From Gracilimonas mengyeensis (GTDB taxonomy: Bacteria; Bacteroidota; Rhodothermia; Balneolales; Balneolaceae), in assembly GCF_900182705.1 (NCBI RefSeq), contig NZ_FXTP01000010.1, forward strand, positions 62,001 to 126,000: a DNA stretch of 64,000 nt, read 5' to 3'. Below the pieces are notes generated by a model, which searched no databases, was not told the origin of the DNA, and saw only the letters and a program-made list of their open reading frames with translations. The translations under genes and the position numbers were made by a program. Position 1 is the first letter of the stretch; every line of letters starts with the position of its first letter. This document shows positions 35,054 to 42,810 of this stretch, in pieces.

Positions 35054-35332
35054 ATGAAACGTGGTATAGGTGCATTGATATTCGGAACTTTAGGTTTTGC
35101 CGGCGGTTTGGCCGCAGGCTTTTTGCTGGCCCCCCGCAGTGGTAGAGAAAACCGGCGCTGGCTCGAAGATCGTGGGCGCAAAATAAAAGCAGACAGCGAG
35201 AAAAGAATTGACAAGGTGTCTCAGGGTATTCGGGAATCTGTGAAGAATTCCGTGCCTGATTTATACGAAGCCACCGAAGAGCTTCATTTTTCAGAGGAAG
35301 AAGAAGTGGAAGAAATAACTCGCCATGGCTAA
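35054..35332 (+). CDS. YtxH-domain small membrane protein
   Basis: 92 residues from the ATG at 35054 (MKRGIGALIFGTLGFAGGLAAGFLLAPRSGRENRRW); the frame extends to a TTG at 35012. A glycine-rich membrane segment followed by LLAPRSG is the YtxH signature (general-stress associated in Bacilli), then a charged helical tail. It overlaps the DUF2851 start by 8 bases. Confidence 0.82.
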   Translation: MKRGIGALIFGTLGFAGGLAAGFLLAPRSGRENRRWLEDRGRKIKADSEKRIDKVSQGIRESVKNSVPDLYEATEELHFSEEEEVEEITRHG

Positions 35333-36500
35333 ACAAGGCTTCCAGCATTCCGAAGCCTTTTTGCAGTGGATTTGGGAAAACCTGCTGTTCGAAATCGGTG
35401 CGCTCCAAACAGATGACGGTAAGTCCCTTCAAATCATCAAGCAGGGCTCTTTAAATCATTCCGATGGCCCAGACTTCAAGCATGCAATCCTTGAAATAGA
35501 AGGGGTGCGCTGGCATGGAGATGTAGAAATTCATACCGAAAGCAATCACTGGGATGCGCACAACCACCAAATCAACCCGGATTACAACACGGTGGTTTTA
35601 CATGTGGTGGCCGAAGAAGAAAAGCCGCAACAGGTTTACACCGAAAACGGGAGCCGCCCTTATGTAATAAACCTTTGGTCCTACCTGTCGCCACAGCTGC
35701 ATCTTTTTCTGAATAGCTTTCAAAACACAAGTAGTCTGCCATGCAGCTCAAGCTTGAACTTCATCTCTGAAGATGCGTTCTACCGCCAACTTCAGAAAGC
35801 ACATCTCGAATATTTTGAAAAGAAGGCGGATGATTTTCTACGCTTGTATGATCCGGAACTGATGCCCTCAACGGCCTGGAAGCACGCACTGGTTTTGTCG
35901 ATTTGGGATGGGTTGGGCATTTCGCACAACCGGCGCGCCATGCAACAAACAGCAAGTAAGTGGCTGGAAGCGCGCACAGCTGAGGTACAATCTTTAGAAG
36001 ATGATCTCGAGTTGGCATTCAATGCAGCCGGTTTTGAGGACGCACTCTCAAATATCCAATGGAATTATAAAGGCATGCGTCCGGCTAGTCATCCGCGCAG
36101 GCGCATACCCGAAGCTGTACGTTTAAGCCGGCAGGTTTTGGATGAACCTTTTGAAAATATGCTGCACAAGTCCGCTACTGAGGCCTGGAAGCACTGGTTA
36201 GAAAAGGCCGGAATAAAATCTACTTCACGGTATGAAATTTTATTTGGAACCGTGTATCTTCCTGCCCTTTATGTGCTGGGTAGCTTATTTGTGGCTCACA
36301 CATTAAAAGAAACTGCCCTGCAGCGGTGGAAGAGGCTGAAGTCTCCGATACCCGCTACCTTGCTTGAACCGTTCAAGAAATTTGATTTAGAGGATCAACG
36401 GTATCAAAAAAAGCTTGGAAGTGTACATCAAATCAAGGCCTATTGCAGGGCTGGCCAATGTTCTAAATGTTTTGTGTTAAAAAAAGCGATTCAGTCTTGA
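35325..36500 (+). CDS. DUF2851 family protein
   Basis: 391 residues. SEAFLQWIWENLLFEIGALQTDDGKSLQIIKQG and LNHSDGPDFKHAILEIEGVRWHGDVEIH near the N-terminus are characteristic of the Bacteroidota-wide DUF2851, and AYCRAGQCSKCFVLK at the C-terminus keeps its paired Cys. Function is unknown. The HGDVEIH / NHWDAHNHQINPDYNTVVLHVV region has a nuclease-like distribution of Asp, His and Glu, but no catalytic claim is made. Confidence 0.85.
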   Translation: MAKQGFQHSEAFLQWIWENLLFEIGALQTDDGKSLQIIKQGSLNHSDGPDFKHAILEIEGVRWHGDVEIHTESNHWDAHNHQINPDYNTVVLHVVAEEEKPQQVYTENGSRPYVINLWSYLSPQLHLFLNSFQNTSSLPCSSSLNFISEDAFYRQLQKAHLEYFEKKADDFLRLYDPELMPSTAWKHALVLSIWDGLGISHNRRAMQQTASKWLEARTAEVQSLEDDLELAFNAAGFEDALSNIQWNYKGMRPASHPRRRIPEAVRLSRQVLDEPFENMLHKSATEAWKHWLEKAGIKSTSRYEILFGTVYLPALYVLGSLFVAHTLKETALQRWKRLKSPIPATLLEPFKKFDLEDQRYQKKLGSVHQIKAYCRAGQCSKCFVLKKAIQS

Positions 36501-36519
36501 TTGATTTGAAAGTGATTTC

Positions 36520-36527
36520 TATCTTTG
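36520..36527 (+). promoter_or_regulatory. Bacteroidota-type minus-7 box for tRNA-Gln
   Basis: TATCTTTG fits TAnnTTTG exactly, with a TTG 20 bases upstream (36497-36499), close to the minus-33 spacing. The predicted start is about 15 bases before the tRNA. Confidence 0.65.
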
Positions 36528-36548
36528 GAGTCTGTCGATGACACGCAT

Positions 36549-36619
36549 TGCCCGGTCGTCTAATGGCAGGACAGCTGGTTTTGGTCCAGTCAGTGGGGGT
36601 TCGAATCCTCCCCGGGCAA
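36549..36619 (+). tRNA. tRNA-Gln (anticodon TTG)
   Basis: 71 bases fold as a cloverleaf. Acceptor TGCCCGG (36549-36555) pairs with CCGGGCA (36612-36618); discriminator A36619; D-arm GTCTAATGGCAGGAC; anticodon stem CTGG/CCAG around loop TTTTGGT, giving TTG at positions 34-36; T-arm with GGTTCGAATCC. CCA is not encoded. Confidence 0.95.
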
Positions 36620-36735
36620 CTTTGTTACTAAAGGATGACTGTTAAGCCATCCTTTTTGTTTATTAAATACCTGTTTGTCGATTTATTGCGGCCGACTGAA
36701 TTCAACCTGAACCGACTCAAAGCTATCACACTATA

Positions 36736-37668
36736 GTGGATACTCCTCTGGCGATATTTTCCGGTACAAGCAATCCGGCTCTCGCACGCGCTATTGCAGA
36801 AGAATATGGTACCGCTTTAGGTGAGGTTACAATTAAGAAGTTTTCGGATGGGGAGCTGTATTGTAAATACGAGCAAAGCATTCGCGGTGAGGATATTTTT
36901 GTGGTTCAGTCCACTCCGCCTCCCGGTGACAATATTATTGAATTGTTGCTGTTGCTGGATGCGGCCAAGCGTGCATCGGTAAAGCGGGTAACGGCAGTTA
37001 TGCCATATTTTGGGTACGCCCGGCAAGATCGCAAGGATCAGCCAAGGGTATCCATCGGTTCAAAGCTAATGGCCAATTTGTTGGTTAAGGCCGGGGCTGA
37101 TCGCGTGTTGACCATGGATTTACATGCAGCCCAGATTCAAGGATTTTTCGATATCCCGCTTGATCATTTGTATGCAAGCAGGGCTTTTATTGATCATTTT
37201 ACCTCCAATCCCATCGATAACCTGGTGGTGGTTGCTCCTGATGTAGGAAGCCTGAAAATGGCTCGCTCCTATTCAAAAAAGCTGGGTGCAAGCCTTGCTT
37301 TTATTGATAAGAGACGCCCAAAGGCCAATCAGTCAGAGATCATGAATTTGATCGGGGAGGTAAAAGGAAAGAATGTGTTAATTGTAGACGACTTGATTGA
37401 CACTGCCGGTACGTTGACAAATGCTGCGGCTGCTCTTAAAGAAAGAGGGGCCTTAAATATTATAGCTATTTGTACCCACCCGATTTTGTCGGGTCCGGCA
37501 TTTCAGCGAATTGAGGATTCGCCCATTGACGAGTTGTTAGTGACAGATACCGTGCAGCTTCGCCAGCCATCGGATAAAATTAAAGTGCTGAGCATTGCCA
37601 ACATATTTGCTGAAGCTATACAACGTATTCACACCAACGACACTATTAGTGCACTGTTTGATAATTAA
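36736..37668 (+). CDS. prs: Ribose-phosphate pyrophosphokinase
   Basis: Makes PRPP from ribose 5-phosphate and ATP. 310 residues, starting at GTG (36736). FSDGELYCKYEQSIRGEDIF, YFGYARQDRKDQPRVSI (ATP-binding loop), TMDLHAAQIQGFF (catalytic flexible loop region) and VDDLIDTAGTLTNAA (PRPP loop) are all canonical. It opens a prs-rplY-pth block, the same order as in many bacteria. Confidence 0.97.
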   Translation: MDTPLAIFSGTSNPALARAIAEEYGTALGEVTIKKFSDGELYCKYEQSIRGEDIFVVQSTPPPGDNIIELLLLLDAAKRASVKRVTAVMPYFGYARQDRKDQPRVSIGSKLMANLLVKAGADRVLTMDLHAAQIQGFFDIPLDHLYASRAFIDHFTSNPIDNLVVVAPDVGSLKMARSYSKKLGASLAFIDKRRPKANQSEIMNLIGEVKGKNVLIVDDLIDTAGTLTNAAAALKERGALNIIAICTHPILSGPAFQRIEDSPIDELLVTDTVQLRQPSDKIKVLSIANIFAEAIQRIHTNDTISALFDN

Positions 37669-37687
37669 GATTTAAGGTAAACGCATT

Positions 37688-38395
37688 ATGGCACAACCAG
37701 ATTTTGTAAAATTAGAAGGAACCAAAAGAGAGACCAGCAGACAAGCTAACAAAGCTCTCAGAGAAGAGTTGCGAGTACCTGCTGTTCTTTATGGGCCGGA
37801 GGTTGAGGAAAACATTCATTTCTCTATTGATGAGCTTGAACTTGAAAAAATTCTCCGCGCTCCGCAAACCAAGCTTCAGGAACTCACCGTTGACGGAAAA
37901 ACGTACAAAACGCTGCTGAAGCGTACGGAATTTGATCCGGTAACCGACCGTCCGCTGCACGCAGATTTTTATGTATTGTCGGATGATCACAAAGTTACAC
38001 TCCGTATTCCGATTAAGATTACCGGAAGTGCGAAAGGTGTGGTTGAAAATGGTGGTCGTGTATTTAAGCCTCTGAACTATGTTCGCATCCGCGTATTGCC
38101 AGAAAATATTCCTGCTGAATTTGAGCTGGATATTTCTCCACTCGAAATCGGCCAGTCATTGCATATTTCTGATCTGGATCTCGAAGGCATTACCCCGTTG
38201 GATGATTTAGGCCGTACTATTGTTACGATTCGTCCTCCAAAAGGAGCCGACTTCCTCGAAAATCTTGTATCTGGTGTTGCTGAACCTGAAGAGGCCGAAG
38301 AAGAAGTGGCTGAAGGTGAAGTGGCCGAAGGTGAAGAAGCTGAAGGCGAAGCTGCCGAAGGCGAAGAAGGAGAAGAAGAATCCACCGAAGAATAA
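37688..38395 (+). CDS. rplY: Ribosomal protein bL25 (CTC type)
   Basis: 235 residues. The N-terminal 5S rRNA-binding domain (KLEGTKRETSRQANKALREE...VPAVLYGPEVEENIHF) and the C-terminal TL5/CTC beta domain (about 95-200) are both present. The last ~35 residues are an acidic Glu/Ala/Gly repeat (EVAEGEVAEGEEAEGEAAEG), common in CTC-type L25 of this lineage. It lies 19 bases after prs. Confidence 0.95.
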   Translation: MAQPDFVKLEGTKRETSRQANKALREELRVPAVLYGPEVEENIHFSIDELELEKILRAPQTKLQELTVDGKTYKTLLKRTEFDPVTDRPLHADFYVLSDDHKVTLRIPIKITGSAKGVVENGGRVFKPLNYVRIRVLPENIPAEFELDISPLEIGQSLHISDLDLEGITPLDDLGRTIVTIRPPKGADFLENLVSGVAEPEEAEEEVAEGEVAEGEEAEGEAAEGEEGEEESTEE

Positions 38396-38444
38396 TCTTC
38401 TTCATGGGCTTCACCCCAAACTTAAACGTGATCTCTTTGTAGCA

Positions 38445-39002
38445 ATGTCCCTTATTATCGGTTTAGGAAATATTGGACAAGAATACGAAGGTACACGCCA
38501 CAATATAGGATTTGAAATTGTTGACGTAATAGCCGATACTCTTTCTACAACATTTGGCCCGGGCGACGGGCCTTTTGTGGTTGCAGAGGGCAGACATAAA
38601 GGCCGCAAGGTAGTGCTTATAAAGCCTACTACCTATATGAACAGAAGCGGAACAGCGATGCGTAAAGCTCTTAACCGGTACAAAACCGATCACAGGGATA
38701 GTTTGGTTATTTATGACGATTTAAATCTGGATGTTGGAATCATCCGGCTTCGTCCGAAAGGAAGCGCAGGCGGCCATAATGGTATCGCCGATATTATTGA
38801 AAAATTGGGTACCAATGAGTTTCCCCGAATGCGTTTTGGGATTGGCAGTGACTTTGCTCGTGGCAAGCAGGTAGATTATGTTTTGTCTCCTTTCAAAAAA
38901 TCAGACCAACCGTTTTTAGAAGAAGGTATGCAAAAAGCGCATGATGCCGCTTTGAGTTTTGTACGGGATGGCATCAGCAAGACGATGAATCTTTACAATT
39001 AA
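38445..39002 (+). CDS. pth: Peptidyl-tRNA hydrolase
   Basis: Recycles peptidyl-tRNA. 185 residues from the ATG at 38445 (MSLIIGLGNIGQEYEGTRHNIGF, catalytic His in RHNIGF). PTTYMNRSGTA, VIYDDLNLDVG and RPKGSAGGHNGI are the remaining active-site blocks. The frame is open upstream to 38220, but that part is the out-of-frame acidic tail of rplY and not real coding sequence. Confidence 0.95.
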   Translation: MSLIIGLGNIGQEYEGTRHNIGFEIVDVIADTLSTTFGPGDGPFVVAEGRHKGRKVVLIKPTTYMNRSGTAMRKALNRYKTDHRDSLVIYDDLNLDVGIIRLRPKGSAGGHNGIADIIEKLGTNEFPRMRFGIGSDFARGKQVDYVLSPFKKSDQPFLEEGMQKAHDAALSFVRDGISKTMNLYN

Positions 39003-39062
39003 TTACGCCAGGCTTTTTGTAGCTTCGGCGTAACACTAACCTTAACAAACCAACGGGAAACA

Positions 39063-41246
39063 ATGCAAAATATAATCTACGTAATACCGGTGGCTGGGAT
39101 CATCGCACTCCTATACACCTTTTTTAAATCATCCTGGGTAGGCAAACAGGATATTGGAACAGAAAAAATGGAGCGTATCAGTAAGCATATTGCTTCTGGT
39201 GCCATGGCCTTTCTTAAAGCTGAGTATAAAGTATTATCCATTTTTGTAGCTGTTGTGGCTGTATTGCTGGCCTTTAGTGCCGATCCTGCCACCTCCAGCT
39301 GGATGGTTGCCATCTCTTTTGTAATTGGAGCTATCTGTTCCGGACTGGCCGGGTTCATCGGTATGAAAGTAGCTACCAAAGCTAACGTACGCACCACGCA
39401 TGCAGCCCGTACAAGTTTGGGTAAAGGCCTTGAAGTTGCTTTTGCCGGGGGGTCTGTTATGGGCTTGGGCGTAGTTGGTCTTGGAGTTTTGGGCCTTAGT
39501 AGTTTGTTTATTCTTTTCAGCGGATATTTTGGATTGGAAGGGGCTTCGGCCGTAAATAGAGTATTGGCCGTTGTAACAGGCTTTTCATTTGGGGCTTCTT
39601 CCATTGCACTTTTCGCCCGTGTAGGCGGCGGTATTTATACCAAAGCGGCAGATGTTGGAGCCGACCTGGTAGGTAAAGTTGAAGCCGGTATCCCCGAAGA
39701 TCACCCCTTGAACCCCGCAACTATTGCTGATAACGTGGGTGATAACGTAGGTGACGTAGCCGGTATGGGTGCCGACCTTTTTGAGTCTTATGTAGGTTCT
39801 ATTATCAGTGCTATGGTATTGGGTGCAGCTTTTATGACTGTACCGGGATGGAGTGACAGCTTTGATGGACTTTCAGCAGTATTGCTGCCCTTGTTTTTAG
39901 CCGCTACAGGAATCCTGACTTCAATTTTAGGAACTTTCTTCGTACGTGTGAAAGAAGGTGGAAATCCACAAAAAGCATTGAACATGGGTGAATTCCTGTC
40001 TGCCGCTGTAATGCTGGTTGCCTCTTTCTTTATTATTCGCGGGATGTTGCCTGCCGAATGGGTATTTGCCGGACAAACACTGACTTCTATGGGCGTGTTC
40101 TGGGCCACAATTTTTGGTCTGGCAGCCGGTCTGCTAATTGGTTTGATTACCGAGCACTACACCGGAACAGGTACCAAGCCGGTTTGGTCTATTGTTAAGC
40201 AGTCCGTAACCGGTTCTGCCACCAATATTATTGCAGGTGTGGGCGTAGGTATGATATCTACCGCAATCCCCATTCTGATTATTGCAGCTGCCATTATTGG
40301 AGCTTACCACTTTGCAGGTTTGTACGGTATCGCCATTGCTGCAGTAGGGATGCTGGCTAACACAGGTATTCAGCTTGCTGTAGATGCCTATGGGCCTATT
40401 TCTGATAACGCCGGTGGTATTGCCGAGATGGCCGAGCTGCCTGGCGAAGTTCGCGAGCGTACCGATAAGCTGGATGCAGTTGGCAACACCACAGCAGCTA
40501 TCGGTAAAGGTTTTGCTATTGGATCTGCTGCTTTAACAGCTCTGGCCCTTTTTGCGGCTTTCATTACGGCATACAACGCTACTCATGAAGTTCAGTTGAC
40601 CGGTATCGATATTACTGGTCCATTTGTGATGGCTTCTCTTTTCGTAGGGGCGATGCTTCCGTTCCTGTTCTCTGCTCTTTCAATGCAGGCGGTTGGCCGT
40701 GCTGCGATGAGCATGATTGAAGAAGTGCGCCGTCAGTTCAAAAATATTCCTGAATTGACCGCAGCTCTTGCTGCGATGAACCGCAATGAGGGCAAGAAAC
40801 TGAAAGACTGGTCAGACGAAGACCGAAAGATTTTTGAAGCTGCTGACGGTAAAGCTGAATACGAGAAATGTGTGGAAATTTCTACGTCCGCATCTATTCG
40901 AGAAATGGTTGCACCCGGATTGCTGGCTGTAATTGTACCGGTTGCCTTTGGATTTATCGGTGGCCCTGAGATGCTGGGCGGCCTGCTGGCAGGTGTAACA
41001 GCTTCCGGTGTATTGATGGCTCTGTTCCAGTCTAATGCCGGTGGAGCATGGGATAACGCCAAGAAAATGATTGAAGAAGGCGTTACCATCGATGGCGTTG
41101 AATATGGCAAAGGTTCTGAGCCTCACAAAGCTGGTGTAGTAGGTGATACGGTAGGTGATCCTTTCAAGGATACTTCCGGTCCTTCGCTTAACATTCTGCT
41201 TAAGCTGATGTCGGTAGTAGCTCTTGTGATTGCTACCCTGATTTAA
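39063..41246 (+). CDS. hppA: Membrane-bound ion-pumping pyrophosphatase, K+-dependent type
   Basis: 727 residues, about 16 membrane segments. It couples PPi hydrolysis to cation export. The catalytic loop [18 protein letters not shown] (about 225-245) and the C-terminal [21 protein letters not shown] are intact. [17 protein letters not shown] has Ala where K+-independent H+ pumps have Lys (GNTTKA), so K+-dependent behaviour is expected, and many such enzymes pump Na+ (known for the family, inferred here). It has its own terminator at 41274-41309. Confidence 0.95.
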   Translation: MQNIIYVIPVAGIIALLYTFFKSSWVGKQDIGTEKMERISKHIASGAMAFLKAEYKVLSIFVAVVAVLLAFSADPATSSWMVAISFVIGAICSGLAGFIGMKVATKANVRTTHAARTSLGKGLEVAFAGGSVMGLGVVGLGVLGLSSLFILFSGYFGLEGASAVNRVLAVVTGFSFGASSIALFARVGGGIYTKAADVGADLVGKVEAGIPEDHPLNPATIADNVGDNVGDVAGMGADLFESYVGSIISAMVLGAAFMTVPGWSDSFDGLSAVLLPLFLAATGILTSILGTFFVRVKEGGNPQKALNMGEFLSAAVMLVASFFIIRGMLPAEWVFAGQTLTSMGVFWATIFGLAAGLLIGLITEHYTGTGTKPVWSIVKQSVTGSATNIIAGVGVGMISTAIPILIIAAAIIGAYHFAGLYGIAIAAVGMLANTGIQLAVDAYGPISDNAGGIAEMAELPGEVRERTDKLDAVGNTTAAIGKGFAIGSAALTALALFAAFITAYNATHEVQLTGIDITGPFVMASLFVGAMLPFLFSALSMQAVGRAAMSMIEEVRRQFKNIPELTAALAAMNRNEGKKLKDWSDEDRKIFEAADGKAEYEKCVEISTSASIREMVAPGLLAVIVPVAFGFIGGPEMLGGLLAGVTASGVLMALFQSNAGGAWDNAKKMIEEGVTIDGVEYGKGSEPHKAGVVGDTVGDPFKDTSGPSLNILLKLMSVVALVIATLI

Positions 41247-41273
41247 AAATTATTCATTAGTTTGAAATTATTT

Positions 41274-41309
41274 AGCTCTGGTGGTTTTCCATCAGGGCTT
41301 TTTTTTTTT
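41274..41309 (+). terminator. Rho-independent terminator of hppA
   Basis: AGCTCTGGTGG (41274-41284) pairs with CCATCAGGGCT (41289-41299) with two G-U pairs and a TTTT loop, then an 11-base T tract. The remainder of the gap to 41560 holds no gene; A+T-rich sequence and a second hairpin (41493-41526) are seen. Confidence 0.9.
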
Positions 41310-41492
41310 GAACTTATTGTCTATGCATCTCCATGATTTTGCCAGAAGTTACCTCCGTTGGTAGTTGGGGTTTCCGGATTATGCCATTACACTATCTTTT
41401 GTTACATATGCAGCCGATGAATGCGAATAGTCATGTATCAATTGCAGCATGAATCATAAAAAATAAAGGACAGCATCTTTGTATATTTAAAC

Positions 41493-41526
41493 CCCGTTTG
41501 TCAGCAATGATGGACGGGCCTTTTTT
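41493..41526 (+). terminator. Leader hairpin with T tract before the 41561 gene
   Basis: CCCGTTTGTC (41493-41502) pairs with GATGGACGGG (41509-41518) using three G-U pairs, then TTTTTT (41521-41526). It lies within the longest frame of the next gene, which argues that translation starts later, at 41561. It could be an attenuator in a leader transcript. Confidence 0.55.
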
Positions 41527-41560
41527 ATACTCCCTAAGAAACATTTGCAAAAATTCTGAT

Positions 41561-42229
41561 ATGAAAACCGATATTTTTAAGCTCATTTTTCATCACGATC
41601 AGCGTCTGGATAAATTGGCAAAACGAAACGCTAATAAAACCAAAGAAGAAGTTGAAGCCACTCTGGCCGATTTCATGAAGCCTGATCCTACTTATTCCCG
41701 CTTTTACTTTACAGGTACCGACCTGGCCAACGAGCGTTTTGGTTTGAACATGCTTTCAGCATACGACAAAGTGATTGAAGCTTTGGAAGAGGCTTTTTCA
41801 AATAAAAATATTTACACCGGTGAAGAACAATACAATTCACTTTCAGAAGGCATTGATGCGTTGAACACCGGTGAAGTGTTAGTGCTCAGTGAAAACAAAG
41901 GCACAGAAATTAGGATCAGTGATTTACATGTAGATGAAAGCTCCAATGTTGGTCATTTGAAGGAAGAACTAAAAGAAGCATTAGAACAAGACCTGATGGT
42001 GCTTTATAAAGAGCAAGCCAAAGACGGTTTTGATCTGCATCTTTTTTCTAAAAAAAATGTGTACCGGGATATGTTTTTCCCGCTTCAAAAATTAGTACCC
42101 AAGCACTTCCGTTTCTTTAGTATCAACGGCAAAAAGTTTCGTTCAGAACGGCATTTCTATTTTGAAACCTGGACATTGGATCGCCCGCCGCATGGCTTTG
42201 AAGAGGTATTACCAGAATCGGTACTATAG
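41561..42229 (+). CDS. Conserved-looking hypothetical protein
   Basis: 222 residues from the ATG at 41561 (MKTDIFKLIFHHDQRLDKLAKRNAN); the frame is open to 41498 but passes through a terminator-like hairpin. It is charged and soluble, without membrane segments or signal. No family is recognised. The C-terminal part (FFPLQKLVPKHFRFFSINGKKFRSERHFYFETWTLDRPP) is rich in aromatic and basic residues. Single gene between hppA and feo. Confidence 0.7.
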   Translation: MKTDIFKLIFHHDQRLDKLAKRNANKTKEEVEATLADFMKPDPTYSRFYFTGTDLANERFGLNMLSAYDKVIEALEEAFSNKNIYTGEEQYNSLSEGIDALNTGEVLVLSENKGTEIRISDLHVDESSNVGHLKEELKEALEQDLMVLYKEQAKDGFDLHLFSKKNVYRDMFFPLQKLVPKHFRFFSINGKKFRSERHFYFETWTLDRPPHGFEEVLPESVL

Positions 42230-42251
42230 ACTTATGGTTTGATTTCTGGGC

Positions 42252-42281
42252 CAGGGATAATTACCCGGGATAAAACAGCTT
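42252..42281 (+). promoter_or_regulatory. Hairpin-plus-tail motif upstream of feoA
   Basis: CAGGG, a GGG..CCC hairpin, then GGATAAAACAGCTT (42268-42281), the same tail as at 27031-27044 upstream of the alcohol dehydrogenase. Confidence 0.4.
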
Positions 42282-42309
42282 CATAAAGGATTCATATTCT
42301 TTTATTTTA

Positions 42310-42326
42310 TTTAGATTGTATTTAAA
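42310..42326 (+). promoter_or_regulatory. Dyad upstream of feoA, metalloregulator site candidate
   Basis: TTTAGAT-TGT-ATTTAAA, a 7-3-7 inverted repeat with one mismatch, 20 bases before the feoA start. The size fits DtxR- or Fur-type operators, which often control feo genes, but the sequence is not a textbook box for either. Confidence 0.35.
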
Positions 42327-42346
42327 TAAGCTATTGAGGTTCAGGA

Positions 42347-42568
42347 ATGATAAAACCCATTTTACATACCAAAAAGGGCGAGCGGGTTTCTATACACTGC
42401 TTTGGTTGTAGCCAGGATCAATGTGGCCAGTTACAGCAACTTGGCTGCCTTGAGGGTTCCCGTGGTAAGATCTTGTCAAATAACAAACGGGTTATCATAG
42501 AAATTGGTGGCACTCGTTTGGGCATAGGTTCCAAATTGGCAGAGACTATTTTGGTTAGTTCACTATAA
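42347..42568 (+). CDS. feoA: FeoA-domain protein 1, with extra cysteines
   Basis: 73 residues, SH3-like FeoA fold: LGCLEGSRGKILSNNKRVIIEIGGTRLGIGSKLAETILV is the core. Four Cys in the N-terminal half (18, 21, 26, 34; spacing C-x2-C-x4-C-x7-C) are unusual for FeoA and could bind a metal. First gene of the ferrous iron operon. Confidence 0.8.
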   Translation: MIKPILHTKKGERVSIHCFGCSQDQCGQLQQLGCLEGSRGKILSNNKRVIIEIGGTRLGIGSKLAETILVSSL

Positions 42569-42582
42569 AGGGAGGAATTAGT

Positions 42583-42798
42583 TTGTTACTATCAGACATG
42601 AAAAAAAGCGGCCGTGGAGTGGTAAGCAGTATAGCAGGGAAGGAGTCCCGAAGACTGCTGGAGATTGGCATTACGCCAGGCTGTGTTATCGAAGTTATAC
42701 GCCTTGCCCAAATGGGTTTTCCTGTTGAAGTAAAAGTACGCGGTTGCCTATTCTCTCTGCAAGAAGAGGAAGCACGGTGTATTGCAATTCAGGTATAG
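42583..42798 (+). CDS. feoA: FeoA-domain protein 2
   Basis: 71 residues. SSIAGKESRRLLEIGITPGCVIEVIRLAQMGFPVEVKVRGCLFSLQEEEARCIAI is a typical FeoA. It starts at TTG (42583), supported by AGGGAGG seven bases upstream; the ATG at 42598 is too far from that site. FeoA modulates FeoB. It lies 14 bases after the first feoA and 12 before feoB. Confidence 0.88.
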   Translation: MLLSDMKKSGRGVVSSIAGKESRRLLEIGITPGCVIEVIRLAQMGFPVEVKVRGCLFSLQEEEARCIAIQV

Positions 42799-42810
42799 AG
42801 GAAGCGTTTA

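Noticed and set aside
38220-38444. N-terminal extension of pth
   Set aside because: It is the rplY acidic tail read in another frame (Lys/Pro/Leu-rich); Pth homologues start at MSLIIGLGN.
39077-41126. Several long antisense frames within hppA
   Set aside because: Shadow frames of a G+C-biased membrane protein gene; no family features and no independent start signals.
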